From Diphasiastrum complanatum (taxonomy: Eukaryota > Streptophyta > Lycopodiopsida > Lycopodiales > Lycopodiaceae), in NCBI GenBank assembly GCA_029204225.1, contig CM055096.1:76414021-76478020 (forward strand): DNA of 64,000 bases, read 5' to 3'. The notes below the pieces were generated by a model. The model made no database searches and was not told the origin of the DNA. It saw only the letters and a program-made list of their open reading frames with translations. Shown one piece after another: positions 11,408 through 22,113 of the stretch. The position numbers were made by a program, and so were the translations under genes. The first letter of the stretch is position 1, and the number at the start of each line of letters is the position of its first letter.

Positions 11408-14294
11408 CTAATCAACCTCTTCCATCTTACTGCCCTCTGCTGCATCTGCATCATCTTCTAGAGATGGCATGTCCGTATCAGTTTCTGAGATGGTGGCATC
11501 ATCATCAATGCTCAATCCCAATTTTAACATTCTGTGAATTCGGGCCCCAAAAGTGTTGGGCTCATCTAAGCTGAACCCTGATGTGAGCAGTGCCGTCTCA
11601 AACAGCAAGAGAACAAGATCTTTCACAGATTTGTCATTCTTATCGGCCTCGGCTCTTTTCCTCAACTCTTCCATGATGGGATTCTCTGGATTGATTTCCA
11701 TGGTTTTCTTGCTGGACATGTAGCCAGACATGCTACTGTCACGAAGCGCCTGAGCTTTCATAATTCTCTCCATGTTTGCAGTCCAACCGTACTCTCCAGT
11801 CACCAGGCAGCACGGAGAGTCCACAATGCGATCAGAAACGACCACTTTTTCCACCTTGTCACCCAAAATATCTTTCATAACTTTGCACAAACTTTCAAAC
11901 TTTGCTTTTTTCTCTTCTTTCTTCTTAATTTCTTCCTCGGACTCGTCAATCTTCAATCCTTCTTTGGTAGCGGAGACCAGCTTTTTCCCGTCGTACTCCT
12001 TTAATTGGCCGACGGCATACTCATCAATCGCATCTACCATGAAAAGGACTTCGTAACCCTTTCTTTTCAGTTTCTCCAAGAAAGGAGAGTTTTCCACCGC
12101 TTTCTTAGTCTCTCCTGTGATGTAATATATGTCCTTTTGTCCCTCTTTCATCCTTGTTACGTAGTCCTTCAAACTGGTCAATTCATCACCGCTCTTCGTA
12201 GAATGGTAACGGAGCAGATCTGCGAGCTTTGATCTATTTTGGCTGTCTTCGTGGATTCCAAGTTTGATATTTTTGGAAAAGGCTTCATAAAACTTGTTAT
12301 AATCTTCTTTGTTCTCAGCAATTTCTGTGAACATTTCGATGCATTTCTTGACAAGATTTTTGCGTATCACCTTCAAAATCTTATTCTGCTGTAGCGTTTC
12401 CCTGGAAATGTTCAGTGGCAAGTCCTCAGAATCCACAACGCCTTTCACAAAACCAAGGTACTCCGGAATCAATTCTTCACAGTTGTCCATGATAAATACT
12501 CGACGTACATACAATTTGATATTGTTCAACTTCTTCCGAGTGTCAAACAGGTCAAATGGAGCTCTTTTGGGAACAAATATCACGGCTTTGAATTCCAGTT
12601 GCCCTTCCACTGAGAAATGCTTCACCGCCAGATGCTCCTCCCAGTCATTAGTCAAACTTTTGTAAAATGCCGCGTACTCTTCTTTGGTAATGTCCTCTGG
12701 CTTCCTCATCCATATGGGCTTTTGCTTGTTGACCAAGGTCCATTCATGAGAAACTTCTTTCACTTTCTTCTTCTTCTTGTCCTTTTTGTCCTTATCTTCG
12801 TCGATCTCTTCAATTTTCCCTTCCTCCTCTTCTTTTTTCTCTTCCAAATCTTCATCCTCGTCATCGGACACTTCTTTCTCTGTGGTTTTCTCGGTCCACA
12901 AAGAGATGGGGTAGCTAATGAATTCAGAATGTTTCTTGATCAAATCCTTCAACCTCCTTTCCTCCAGGTACTCCAACTGCCATCAACAGACACAACAAAT
13001 GAGCATTGGAGTACTCAAGGACCTGAATTGCAAGCAATGCCAGAAATTCAAAGTAAGTTCTATAAGAATGACCGTCACTGTAGTACAAAGACAACTAAAA
13101 ACACTTTAGAACACAATTATCAATTCACCAGAATACCGCGAGTCATACATTCACTAAAGCACTACTGTTTTAAATACAAGAATCAAAGGATCAACCTTCC
13201 AAACCTACCTGATCTTCCTTCAGATACAACGTTATCTTTGTCCCCCTGCCCAATTGTTCGCCTGTTGTGTCCCTTGTTATTGTGAAAGAGCCTCCTGCAT
13301 GCGATTCCCAGATGTACTGCTCATCGTCGTTGTGCTTGCTGGTGACAACCACTTTATCGGCAACAAGATACGCGGAGTAGAAACCTACGCCAAACTGCCC
13401 GATCATACTCACATCGGCTCCCGCTGCTATAGCCTCCATAAATTCCTTAGTCCCAGACCTCGCAATCGTGCCCAGATTGTTTACCAAATCTGTAAAAAGA
13501 TACCACATTCCCAGTCAGTAGTAACACAACAATTGCCGATCATTCAAGCAACGGGCAAAGGTTACAAAAAACCCAAAAAAAAAACACTAGATTCGATGCA
13601 AACAAAGAAAGATCATAAACCTCATAATGGAACTGCATGTCTACGATATTAAAGATCACTAACATCCGGCTCATAAGCATACCTGCTTTGGTCATTCCAA
13701 TACCGCTATCGATCACGGACAAAGTATTCGTTGTTTTGTCGGGAACAATGTGGATGAACAACTCGGGCTGAGCATCCAACTTGCTTTTGTCTGTGAGGCT
13801 CTCAAATCGTATCTTGTCAAGGGCCTGATCCAAAGCATGCCACACGGACACACAGGTCACTAGTCGAACAATTATGAGACACAGTATCATTCCAGCAGAA
13901 ATTCATGAAACGCTACAATAAACGCTATATTATAAGCACAAATCATTCCAACAGGCATTCATCAAACACTATAACAGAAACGAGAATATTACGAGCACGA
14001 ATCATTCCAGTAAAGACACACTACAATAAACGCTAAATTCTTATGAGCAGAAATCACTCCAAAACATATTTATTAAAGATTCTAACAAACAAGAACATTA
14101 CGAACACAAATCATTCCAACAGAGATTCACCAGAAACCATAATAATGGCGTTTTGCACTCACATCCGAGGCATTGCTAATCAACTCCCGCAAAAAAATCT
14201 CCTTGTTGCTGTAAAACGTGTTGATGATCAAACTCAAGAGCTGGTTGATCTCAGCTTGAAAGGCAAACGTCTCAACATCGGCATCGGCAGCCAT
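11408..14294 (-). CDS. HSP90: Cytosolic HSP90 chaperone, copy 1 (4 exons)
   Basis: An ATP-dependent cytosolic chaperone that matures client proteins with TPR co-chaperones. Exons on the minus strand are 14294-14163, 13824-13683, 13489-13209 and 12976-11408; all introns are GT-AG and the joined frame gives 707 residues. The ATPase domain has Glu37 and Asn41 in [17 protein letters not shown] (Asp83), and the [13 protein letters not shown] lid block. An acidic/lysine-rich linker (about 214-260), the middle domain with the catalytic Arg in [11 protein letters not shown], and the C-terminal dimer domain ending in the TPR-binding MEEVD follow. There is no signal peptide, presequence or KDEL, so it is the cytosolic/nuclear class. 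The start is chosen because [16 protein letters not shown] matches the family N-terminus. No break was seen, so it is likely functional. It differs from copy 2 by roughly 30 residues. Confidence 0.97.
13825..14162 (-). repeat. HSP90 copy 1 intron 1 minisatellite (about 5 units)
   Basis: Read in gene orientation, the 338-bp intron is mostly degenerate tandem copies of a roughly 50-60-bp unit with the core 'tctgYtggaatgatttgtgctc' (about 20 bases, variable), a middle 'taatRttct', and an end like 'gtgtttgatgaa'. I count about five units. The same unit fills intron 1 of copy 2. Confidence 0.75.
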
Positions 14295-14760
14295 CGCCAC
14301 AGAAAAGACGCAAAACAACAGCACAAGCAACCAAATGCGCCTAATTAACTCAAAACAATCACAATTTTTTCACTCCAAGCCGATTCCTAGCAAAATCAGT
14401 GCCTAATTCTGACACCAAAGGCTTAGATCTGAGAGCAAATGGATCGATATCTGACAGCAGATGGATGAAGACGAGCAATGGAGAGAAAGAGCGAAAAGAT
14501 GAGCGACGATTTCACGATCAGGAAGGCGAGGAAGCCTTTGCTTATGAACTAAACCAAGAGAAAGCAAATCTTTAATCCAACGGCTGTGAGAGCCTGATTA
14601 CGAGATCTGACGGTGGAAATATCCCTGCAACCGCTTCCTCTCCGGATGTCTCTAGAACTTTTAGATGTCTCTAGAAGGCTCCATGTCACCGGCTGCCTCC
14701 AGTAACCAAATTCGCTCTGCAAACGTGGCCACCGCTTGTGGGCGGTAAATCGAGGACGTA
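14295..14760 (-). promoter_or_regulatory. HSP90 copy 1 leader and proximal promoter
   Basis: This region aligns over long stretches with the region upstream of HSP90 copy 2 in inverted orientation. Shared blocks include 'ggttgcttg', 'gaatcggcttggagtga', 'ccatctgctgtcagat', 'gttcataagcaaaggcttcc' and 'cagccgttggatta'. Conservation of noncoding sequence marks it as leader and promoter carried in the duplication. I see no clear TATA box. Homology fades near 14760, close to the truncated LINE end at about 14823. Confidence 0.7.
14645..14676 (-). promoter_or_regulatory. Two TTCTAGAGACATC motifs, candidate heat-shock elements
   Basis: On the gene strand TTCTAGAGACATC occurs twice, 19 bp apart (14676-14664 and 14657-14645). 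Each contains TTC-TA-GAG, one base from the nTTCnnGAAn heat-shock element unit. The same motif, with one variant (TTCCAGAGACATC), recurs upstream of copy 2. Function as a heat-shock element is inference. Confidence 0.45.
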
Positions 14761-14822
14761 TACCGAATGCTCCCGTTCATTCCTTGTTCCACCCCAAAAG
14801 GGTTGAAAGGAATGGTGTGTTT

Positions 14823-16078
14823 TCACACTATGAGTGTCAGCGCCCGGGGGGGTGTGGGGGGCGGTGATAGAAGAGGTCCAAATGGACTCTGAGGAGGTAC
14901 AAGAGAGGCCTCATTCGAGGAGAAGAGGGAGTGGAAGTCTAGAAAAAGCCGGGCAAGGTTCTTAAGCACGAAGGGCCCTTTGAAACGAAAAGAACAGCCA
15001 AAAGAAAAGAGGTTCCGCAAAGTTTGTTGGGGTCGGAGCAAAGGAGGGACTTTTGTGGAGGCGACAATGTAAGAAAGCAGAAACGCTTGGGATGTAGGAG
15101 AGAAGAAAGGCGACGAAGCACCAAAGAACGATTCTTGATGCTTCTTGGTTTCCAAGGGGAGGCTCGAACCTGGGACCAAAGAAACTTTGGATGCCAAGCC
15201 AACCAACTGGCTCAGCTCAGACTTGCATTTCTTGAGAAGGGAGGATGAACGATAGCAAAACTCATCAAAAAGAGAAAGGAGGTGACGAACAGGTGTCTCA
15301 ACAAAGAAAGAGGACGAAAATACGGGATCAATAAGACAAGCAGAAGCGGAGTGGTGAAAAGTGCAAGAAAGGAGCTTAGTAGCAATGGCAAAAAACATAG
15401 GGGAAAGAGGACAGCCTTGACGAATGCCACACGAAGGGAAAAAGGGAGTCGAAAAGTAACCATTAAGGAGGATCATGGACGAAGAAGAAGAGTAGAGAGC
15501 TTGCACAAACCTAGAAAAGGAAGGAGGAAAACCTAGAGCTTGGCAACAACAAAGAATGTACTCCCAACCAATTCTATTAAAAGTTTTGTCAAGATCACGC
15601 AGAATCAAGGAAGGAGTAGCTGAGCGATAAGAGAGTCAAAAGCAGCCCAAACGTTAAGAATAGAATCCATGATGTTGTGACCTTTGATAAAACCAAACTG
15701 TTCAAGAGAGAGCAAAGGATGGAGGAGGGGAGAAAGCCTTTTAGCCATGGCTTTGGCCAAAATCTTGTAGGACATGTTGAGCATGGTAAGGGGATGAAAG
15801 TTGGATAACATACGGGGAAGGGATATCTTGGGAATGAGCTTAATTAGGCCTTCAGAGACTTGGGAAGGCAAAGAAGCAGAGGAGAAGGCTTGGTTTGCCA
15901 AATGAAGAAGAGGACCCAACAACGACCAGAGTTCGATGAAAAATTCAGGGATGACTCCATCGGGGCCAGGGGTTTTACCAAGAGGAAGAAAAAGAAGGGC
16001 AACATGTAATTCATCAAGCGAGCAGCTTGCTGCACATAAAGAGAACGCTCGATAGAGCAAAAGGAACACAAGCGTTTC
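14823..16078 (-). pseudogene. LINE reverse transcriptase domain
   Basis: The minus strand carries the plant LINE RT blocks in order: LPLGKTPGPDGVIPEFF, FHPLTMLNMSYKILAKAMAKRL, QFGFIKGHNIMDSI, FNRIGWEYI, and GIRQGCPLSPMFF. The catalytic FADD/YADD box should follow after about 60 residues. In its place the frame reads HLLSLFDEFCYR, so the box is lost or frameshifted. At least one frame break occurs near 15605. RT would copy the element RNA at a nicked target. This copy is dead. Confidence 0.88.
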
Positions 16079-16084
16079 GGGTCA

Positions 16085-16505
16085 GGTGGAGGATGAGGTG
16101 TATGATGTCTTTTTCAAGTTCAAGATTGCAAGGGAGGTCCAATTCTCTACCAAGATCAAGTGCTTGAGGAGCGACAATGGTGTTGAGTATATTATTACCA
16201 AGTTCAATTCATTTTGTGATGCAACTAGGATCAAGAGAGAGCTCACAAGTCCAAGAACACCACAATAAAATGGAGTGGCTGAGAGGAAGAATAAAACCTT
16301 ATGTGAAAGAGCCAAAGCTATGAAGTTAGGTGCAAATCTTCCTAAATCCTTTTGGGGTGAAGCTTTGTTGTGTGCCTATTATTTATGAAATAGGTGGCCA
16401 AAAATTTCATGTAATAGGTGGCCAAGTGTTGTTTTGGATGGTAAGACGCCTTTTGAGATGTTATTTGGCAAAGGGCGAGTGTCAAGTTTTGTAAAGCTTT
16501 TGGAT
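16085..16505 (+). mobile_element. Copia integrase fragment embedded in the LINE
   Basis: The plus strand reads EVYDVFFKFKIAREVQFSTKIKCLRSDNG, here split for length: EVYDVFFKFKIA, then VQFSTKIKCLRSDNG. It continues through the AERKNKTLCE motif and LDGKTPFEMLFGKG. It matches the integrase of copia D (about 2665-3060). It has no LTR and starts and ends abruptly inside LINE sequence. Two stops and an internal duplication of 'aataggtggcca' are present. Confidence 0.85.
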
Positions 16506-17294
16506 GCATTTCCAAGGGCGAAAATCCTGAAAGAGAGACATAAAGGCTTCAACCATGGAGGGGGTATCCACGAGAGAGGAACCAAAGATGGAAAGAGAAT
16601 GAACGAAGGAAGAAGAGTGGCGGCGACAAAGAGAGCGAAAAAAAGAAGAAGAGGGGAGGTCCCCCTTCCGAAGCCAGGCGATCTTAGAGCGGAGCATGAG
16701 ACCAATTGCAACATGGTAGCCAATACGTCGAAGAATAATTTGACAACGGAGGAAGAGGTCTGCATGCAGCTGGGGTTCATGCTTAGAAGTTTGATCTGCA
16801 GCAATACCATGCAACAGGGTAATTGCTAAAGACTTGACACGATGAAGGGAGCGCGTGGAAGATTTGCCAGACCTACGAAGGAAAGCAACCCCATTATCAA
16901 TCATATCTTGGAAAGAAGACTCAGAGGCTCAAAGAGAAGAGAGCAGGGTCGGAGAGGAAAGAAGAAAGGAGTTCATCACATAGGGCAAAAAGAAGGAATG
17001 AGAGGGAAGCATATTAAAACAACACCTAAGCAAAATGGGACTATGATCAGAAAGAGAACAAAAATGATGAGTTTCAAAACTAAGCAGACGGAGCCAAGAA
17101 GTCGAAGAGGAAAGGTAAAGACGATCAAGCCTGGCAGAACAAAAGAAAGGGCCCAAGTATGGTGGGGGAACTGTTGAAGAACATGACAAGCATCGACAAG
17201 TGCATGGGAGGATTGGAAGGCTAACCATGCATGTATTCAGAAGGGGAAATGGTATGGGGGCCATCTGAAGAATGGAGGTACATATTAAAGTCAC
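16506..17294 (-). pseudogene. LINE endonuclease C-terminus and connector
   Basis: The minus strand contains SARLDRLYLSSS and LSDHSPILL. These match the conserved end of the AP-endonuclease domain of plant LINEs, where the SDHSP histidine and aspartate are catalytic. The connector toward RT has KIAWLRKGDLPSSSFF, the usual 'W..eGD.nt.ff' block. The N-terminal half of the endonuclease and any ORF1 are absent. Confidence 0.8.
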
Positions 17295-17352
17295 CCAGGA
17301 CTAGAAAGCGATCATCAGAAATGTGAGGTAACGTATGTTGGGATTCGACAGG

Positions 17353-17831
17353 TGGATCAACCTTCAATGCTTGTTGCAACAAATGCAGCAACAGGGAATC
17401 CTCGGTGCATGAAACTAAGTCTATCGATTTAGTAATCAGACCGACTTCGAAGTCGAAGTTTGTCCTACTTGATTGATTACAGCTTCAAAGGTGCTGGATC
17501 GACTAAGTCGATTCCCTAGCCATGCACAAATTACTTTGATTACAGAGTTTAGATTTGCGGAAGCATTGTATCAAAGTAGTTATCAGAGCAAGAAGTCAAG
17601 TAGTGTTACTGGTTATATAAAACGATTTAATCTACAAAACAATTAATCAGTTAGTATGAAGCGATCTGAACATGAATGAAAATTAGCATTCAAGACTACA
17701 CTCACAACTTAGATTGTTGGAATAGGAATGTTCAGTTGTGAAGAGAATATAGTCTGAATGCTGAATAGAGTCACGATCTTCCTGAAACAATACTTTGTAA
17801 TAACAGAGAGAAAGATCAAAACTATTGCGCT
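17353..17831. repeat. 479-bp direct repeat, copy 1
   Basis: Matches 19344-19824 in the same orientation, with scattered substitutions. It starts 'tggatcaaccttcaatgc' and ends 'aactattgcgct'. On the minus strand it can be read as the U5 end of an LTR, a diverged primer-binding site near 17574, and leader sequence. Confidence 0.8.
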
Positions 17832-18411
17832 CTGATTCAGTGTTCATGGAGCTTAACCGCAACAACTGATAAGTAGTTGTATATATACACATGGCTAACT
17901 GATTAAAAGAATGATTAATGTGTGACAAACATGATTAAGGCACTACGAGCTGCTGGCAGTCGCACTCGGACAACATCTGATTCAGTTGGAGAATCTGTTC
18001 GGCTGTGACAAATGTACTGGTGAGCCGCCAAACTGATGACATTGACGCCTTGATCAGACGTCGAAGTTGGAGACTTCGATGTCGAGGAAGTCGAAGACGT
18101 GGAAGTCGAGGACGTGGACGTCGGACAAGTTGGAGACGTCGGATATGTCGATGACTTCGGACAAGTCGATGACATGGAAGTCGAGGACGTGGATGTCAGA
18201 CATGTCGATGACTTCGGACAAGTCGATGACATGGACGTTGGTGTCGGGCCCAAAACCATTTGTCAGGAAAAGTCGATGTCAGTCATGTCGATGCAGACTG
18301 TCATCGACTTTCCTTGTATTTCTACAAACTGTAAGAATATTTACAACCACAAAATGAATGGATCTAGATTAGTAGAGAGAGATAGGGATGGAGAGGATAG
18401 ATATCCAACAC
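17577..18411 (-). repeat. Copia LTR, minus orientation
   Basis: The start is well defined. On the minus strand a polypurine tract (tagggggg) following an RNase H tail is followed by TGTTGGATATC at 18411. A TATA-like 'tatatatac' lies near 17880. The end near 17577 is placed from the CTGATAACTA junction and is less certain. The U3 (about 18060-18300) is packed with GTCGANGAC/GACTTCGA repeats. Confidence 0.6.
18060..18300. repeat. GTCGATGAC/GACTTCGA repeat cluster in LTR U3
   Basis: A dense array of short units such as gtcgatgac, ttcggacaa, gtcgaggacgtgga and gacttcgatgtcgag. Two copies of a 50-odd-bp unit (ttcggacaagtcgatgacat...) lie near 18155 and 18213. Related units occur in the opposed LTR at 18680-18910. 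Confidence 0.85.
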
Positions 18412-18420
18412 CCCCCTAAA

Positions 18421-18520
18421 TCTGGATCCTTGAATGCCTTGATTTGTAAATTCAAGATAACACCAAAATTCTTGTGTGCTTCTTGATTCAATCCCTTTGT
18501 AAATATGTCAGCTGCCATGT
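18421..18520 (-). pseudogene. Copia RNase H tail scrap
   Basis: The minus strand reads MAADIFTKGLNQEAHKNFG, the copia polyprotein C-terminal motif, then a stop and the polypurine tract at 18412-18420. Everything 5' of it has been replaced by the opposed LTR beginning at 18527. Confidence 0.8.
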
Positions 18521-18526
18521 ATTGGG

Positions 18527-19341
18527 TGTTGGAATTACGCTTTACTCCGACTCACCCAAATTCGATTCATGAGCACAAGTATATTATGCAAATATATAAC
18601 CTCTCTCTACAACGACATGTAGCCCTACCCTCAATGGTTGAACATCTGTGCAATCAATCAACTGAAGCAGAAGCAGGATCAACATCGAAGTCATCGACAT
18701 GTTGTCAACAAACTCCATCAACTTCGAAGGCCATGTCATCGACTTCGAAGTCCACATCATTGACTTTCCAGACATTGAAGTCATCGAAGTCCTGGCAACA
18801 ATTCCATCGAAATCAAAGTCCACATCATCAAATTCCTCAACTTCGACATCAAAGTCCACGTCATCGACTTCTCTCAAGAGCAAGCCAGTCGACTCGACTT
18901 GTCCGAAGTCTTCGACGATCGTTGACTGTCACATTCAAAATGGAGCTCTTCGAAGCTCTGCCCTGTCCGACACAGACTACGGTTACAGTTCATAGTAACT
19001 GCATTGTTTCACGCTCGTTGCCCACACAATCATTGTAATTGTTCCATGTATATATACATAGCAACAGCTCACGAATAAGAAAGTGATGAATCAAGTGAGC
19101 AAGAAGTGAGAGTGATCACACAGTAGCATGATTCAGAGTTTTTCAGCGAACTCCATTGTATCTTAATTATCTGATTCCATAGGATTAGAAATCTTAGAGA
19201 TAGTGAAAGTTATTCAAGAAGTAGAGATAGTTATTCAATCTGTAGCTAGCTAAGTAAGATCACAGCACATAGTGTGCTATTACTATAAGCCATTCTTGGG
19301 CACAAGATCATGATTTGATAGTTGTATTTAGAACAGCTTCA
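18527..19341 (+). repeat. Related LTR, plus orientation
   Basis: Starts TGTTGGAATTACGC and has the architecture of the LTR at 17577-18411 in the opposite orientation: a GACTTCGA/CATCGAC-rich U3 (18680-18910) and a TATA-like 'tatatatac' near 19048. The end at about 19341 (ttca) is set by the start of the direct repeat and is approximate. No internal sequence of this element is identifiable. Confidence 0.5.
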
Positions 19342-19343
19342 GA

Positions 19344-19824
19344 TGGATCAACCTTCAATGCCTATCGCAACAAAATGCAGCAACAGGGAATCCTCGGTGG
19401 ATGAAACTAAGTCTATTGATTTAGTAATCAAAGCGACTTCAAAGTCTCGAAGTCTATCCTACATAATTGATCACAACTTCACAGTTGCTGGATCGACTAA
19501 GTTGATTCCGTAGCCATGCACAAATTACTTTGAATATAGAGTTTAGCTTTGTGGAAGCGTTGTATCAAATGTAGTTATCAGAGCAAGAAATCGAGCAGCG
19601 TTACCGTTCATATAAAATGATTTAATCTACAAAACAATTAACCTGCTAGTACAAAGCACTCTGAAAATGAATGAAAATGAGCATTCAAGACGACATTCAC
19701 AACTTAGCTTGTTATAGGAATGATCCAGTCATGAAGAGAATACAGTCTGAATGCTGAATAGAGTCACGATCTTCTTGAAACAATACTCTATAATAACATA
19801 GAGGAAGATCAAAACTATTGCGCT
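19344..19824. repeat. 481-bp direct repeat, copy 2
   Basis: The second copy of the segment at 17353-17831. On the minus strand the junction reads AACTACA then TTTGATACAACGC, which resembles an LTR end plus primer-binding site. On the plus strand GTTATCAGAGCA also resembles a primer-binding site, so orientation cannot be fixed from this alone. Confidence 0.8.
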
Positions 19825-20599
19825 AAGCAACAGATGAGTTAGATCAACCTTGACCCTCGTATGAAGCCCAAAGAGATCCAAAAGTAATGGATCAAAAGAA
19901 AGAGCTGTAGAAAAAAAAAAAAAGATGAAGACAACCATGAATCTGCAAAATAAAGCAAGCTCCTCACCCAGTAAGTGGTGGTCAAAGCTCGACATTGCAA
20001 GGGTCCAAGGCTGCAACTGTAGAACTATCAGCTCCTTCATCCTTTCACCAAGACTTCATCATGTTTTCTTACTGTTACCAAATCGTCCATCCAAAACTGT
20101 TCCTACCACCAATTTTTGATTAATCCATCCCCTTGAGACTGATAATCAAAGTTTGTGCAACCTGCAGATCAAAGGTTTTCATTGAGACTGGAACTTCAAC
20201 TGAGAGAATAACACCCAGAGGCAAATGGAGGATATAGACCTCCCAAAAGATAGAATCTACCAAGAAACCAAAGATGAAATCGTCAATGGCAAATACAAGT
20301 GACAAAACAAAGAGACACATGAAAAGCACTTGAGCCTGCAAGTTGTGAAGTTGTTGAGAGCTCTCCAATTTTGAGAATGTCAACCAACTACAGCAATAAG
20401 ACATTCTGGTTAAACTGCGGCAATTCGTGAAAAACAGTTTTTGTGATAAAGACTAGCGACAATAAGCACTTGGTTTTATGTAAGTGAACGAGGATCTACG
20501 CTTTTCCAAGTGACGATCGAAGATGCCAATGCAAAGCGAAACGACATCGTCCAATATGAGTTGCAGTGGGTCCTACAACACATTAGGGGTGGGATGATG
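19825..20599. other. Unclassified spacer
   Basis: No recognisable domain. A minus-strand frame at 20120-20404 is hydrophobic but has no family features and is probably a chance frame. It is likely interior or flank of a degraded retroelement. Confidence 0.4.
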
Positions 20600-20663
20600 T
20601 TGGCTGATTCTGATGAATACCCAAGATACTTGGACAGAGCAACTCAAGAGCACCTCTCACCTT

Positions 20664-21290
20664 AGACCAAGGAGATCTCTGAGAAGACGAGACTAACGAA
20701 GACTGAGAGCCGAGAAATACTAGCTAGGAAAGACATGCAAGAACTGTGTAAGCCTCATGGTGAATCCCGGAAGATGGAATGACCATGTAGGAACTAGTAT
20801 TTATAGGCAAATGTATTAAATGCAAGTAGACCCCTCTTAAAGAAAGTAGAGTGAGCCACCTTTTGATGGTGACCTCTAGTGGAGAGCATTATTCCACTTG
20901 TAAATTGTGAAATGTGGAAATTCCACTAGGATGTCACCTAAGGAGCTCTCTTGCTTATTTAAGAGACTCCCTCTTTGAGTAGACGACCTTTTTGCATTGT
21001 ATCTACTCCATGCTTAATAAGAAGATTTCCCATGAGTTTGATACTACACTAAGCTCCTTGATCATGATGATTTTCTTGAGTGATGTCCCTATGATCATGC
21101 CCTTCCATTCATATTGTGTGTGGTTGTGGATTTAGAGTGGATTAGTATTCTTGCTTTCCTAGTTGTGGATTAGATTTCATGTTTTCTTGTGGATTAATGT
21201 AGGAGCCAACATTCAAGTAAACTAAATAGGCTAAAAATGTGGCATAAATCTTGTATATTCTCTAACATTCTAGTTTTTGATGTTCTTGGG
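20664..21290. other. Unclassified insertion inside the left inverted-repeat arm
   Basis: Comparison with the right arm shows extra sequence between 'cctctcacctta' and 'gttcttgggatgtcc'. It has no coding match. A TATA-like 'tatttaaga' near 20957 could belong to a solo LTR, but clear LTR ends and a target duplication are not visible. Confidence 0.4.
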
Positions 21291-21742
21291 ATGTCCAAGA
21301 ATCAAAAGACTGGTTGGTTTCTTGATTCTTGGACTTCTAACATGTTGTAGATTAGTTTTTGTTTCTTGTTTTGTCGATTTATGCAAGTAAAGTAGTGTAG
21401 GATATGATTTTAGTTCATTTTGCAACAAAGTAGAAATAGGAATCCATCGTTGTTCAACTGAACATTAGCGTAGATCATTTGTTGAACGCATTGACTTGCA
21501 TTTTGGCTGATTATGCATGTGCATTCAGTTCAAAAGTGACCCATCCGGATGTCCTTTGATAGGCTGGACATAATACTACAACAAGAACCCGTCCCTTACG
21601 CCTGATTTTGGGCTTGAAATAAGAAAGAACATTAAGCAAGAGCCCACCGTCTCTGCTGATAGGCAGAAGAAGTAAGAAAAAGAACTTCTAGAAAACCAAT
21701 AGATCCTCTGGAGCAAGGAATCTGTCAACATCTAAAAAACCA

Positions 21743-21990
21743 GAGAGCCTGGCCGGAACAATTAACTCCAAGGATGTTGTGAAGTGGCAAGAAGCTATGG
21801 AAAGTGAGTACAACTCACTTTTGACGAATCAGACCTAGACATTGGTCGACCTCCCCACTCATAAAAGAGTTATCGACAACAAGTGGATCTTCAAGAAGAA
21901 GATCAACTCTGATGGTTCCATTGCCAAATGGAAAGTACGGTTGGTGGCTAAAGGATCCACTCAAGTACAAGGATCAGCAGGATGCGTAGC
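21743..21990 (+). pseudogene. Copia reverse transcriptase N-terminus
   Basis: The plus strand reads KWQEAMESEYNSLLTNQT, a stop (the expected Trp codon is tag), then VDLPTHKRVIDNKWIFKKK and IAKWKVRLVAKGSTQV. These are the first RT blocks of copia elements. It is truncated well before the YVDD box. Confidence 0.88.
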
Positions 21991-22113
21991 CCGGCAGTGT
22001 AGGCACCATATTGGTTTTCGTCTATAAGGTACCTGTGTAGGGTTTGATTGACCAAGCATACTGCTTTGGATAGACTTCAGAGTAGCTTGAAACTCATTGG
22101 TGAGTTTCTCCAT

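Larger units (their letters stand above)
14823..17294 (-). mobile_element. LINE, 5'-truncated, interrupted by a copia fragment
   Basis: A non-LTR retrotransposon on the minus strand. The order is endonuclease end (17294-16929), connector (16904-16506), a foreign copia integrase piece (16505-16085), then reverse transcriptase (16078-14823). No poly(A) or target duplication is visible at the low-coordinate end, so both ends may be truncated. It lies just upstream of the HSP90 copy 1 promoter. Confidence 0.85.
20600..21990 (+). mobile_element. Copia fragment K: linker and start of RT
   Basis: The left arm of a large inverted repeat (20600-20663 plus 21291-21702; partner 24288-24745) corresponds to the integrase-RT linker of copia A1. 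It continues into a genuine copia RT start at 21743-21960. About 630 bp (20664-21290) is inserted in the arm. The fragment ends abruptly near 21990, and no LTR was found. Confidence 0.65.

Noticed and set aside
14843-14865. G-run (ggggggg...gggggg) as a G-quadruplex near HSP90 copy 1
   Set aside because: Only two long G runs are present, so a stable four-run quadruplex is doubtful, and it lies at the LINE end, outside the conserved promoter.
20120-20404. Hydrophobic minus-strand frame resembling a membrane protein
   Set aside because: Short, no family motif, in a retroelement flank. It is probably chance from T-rich codons.
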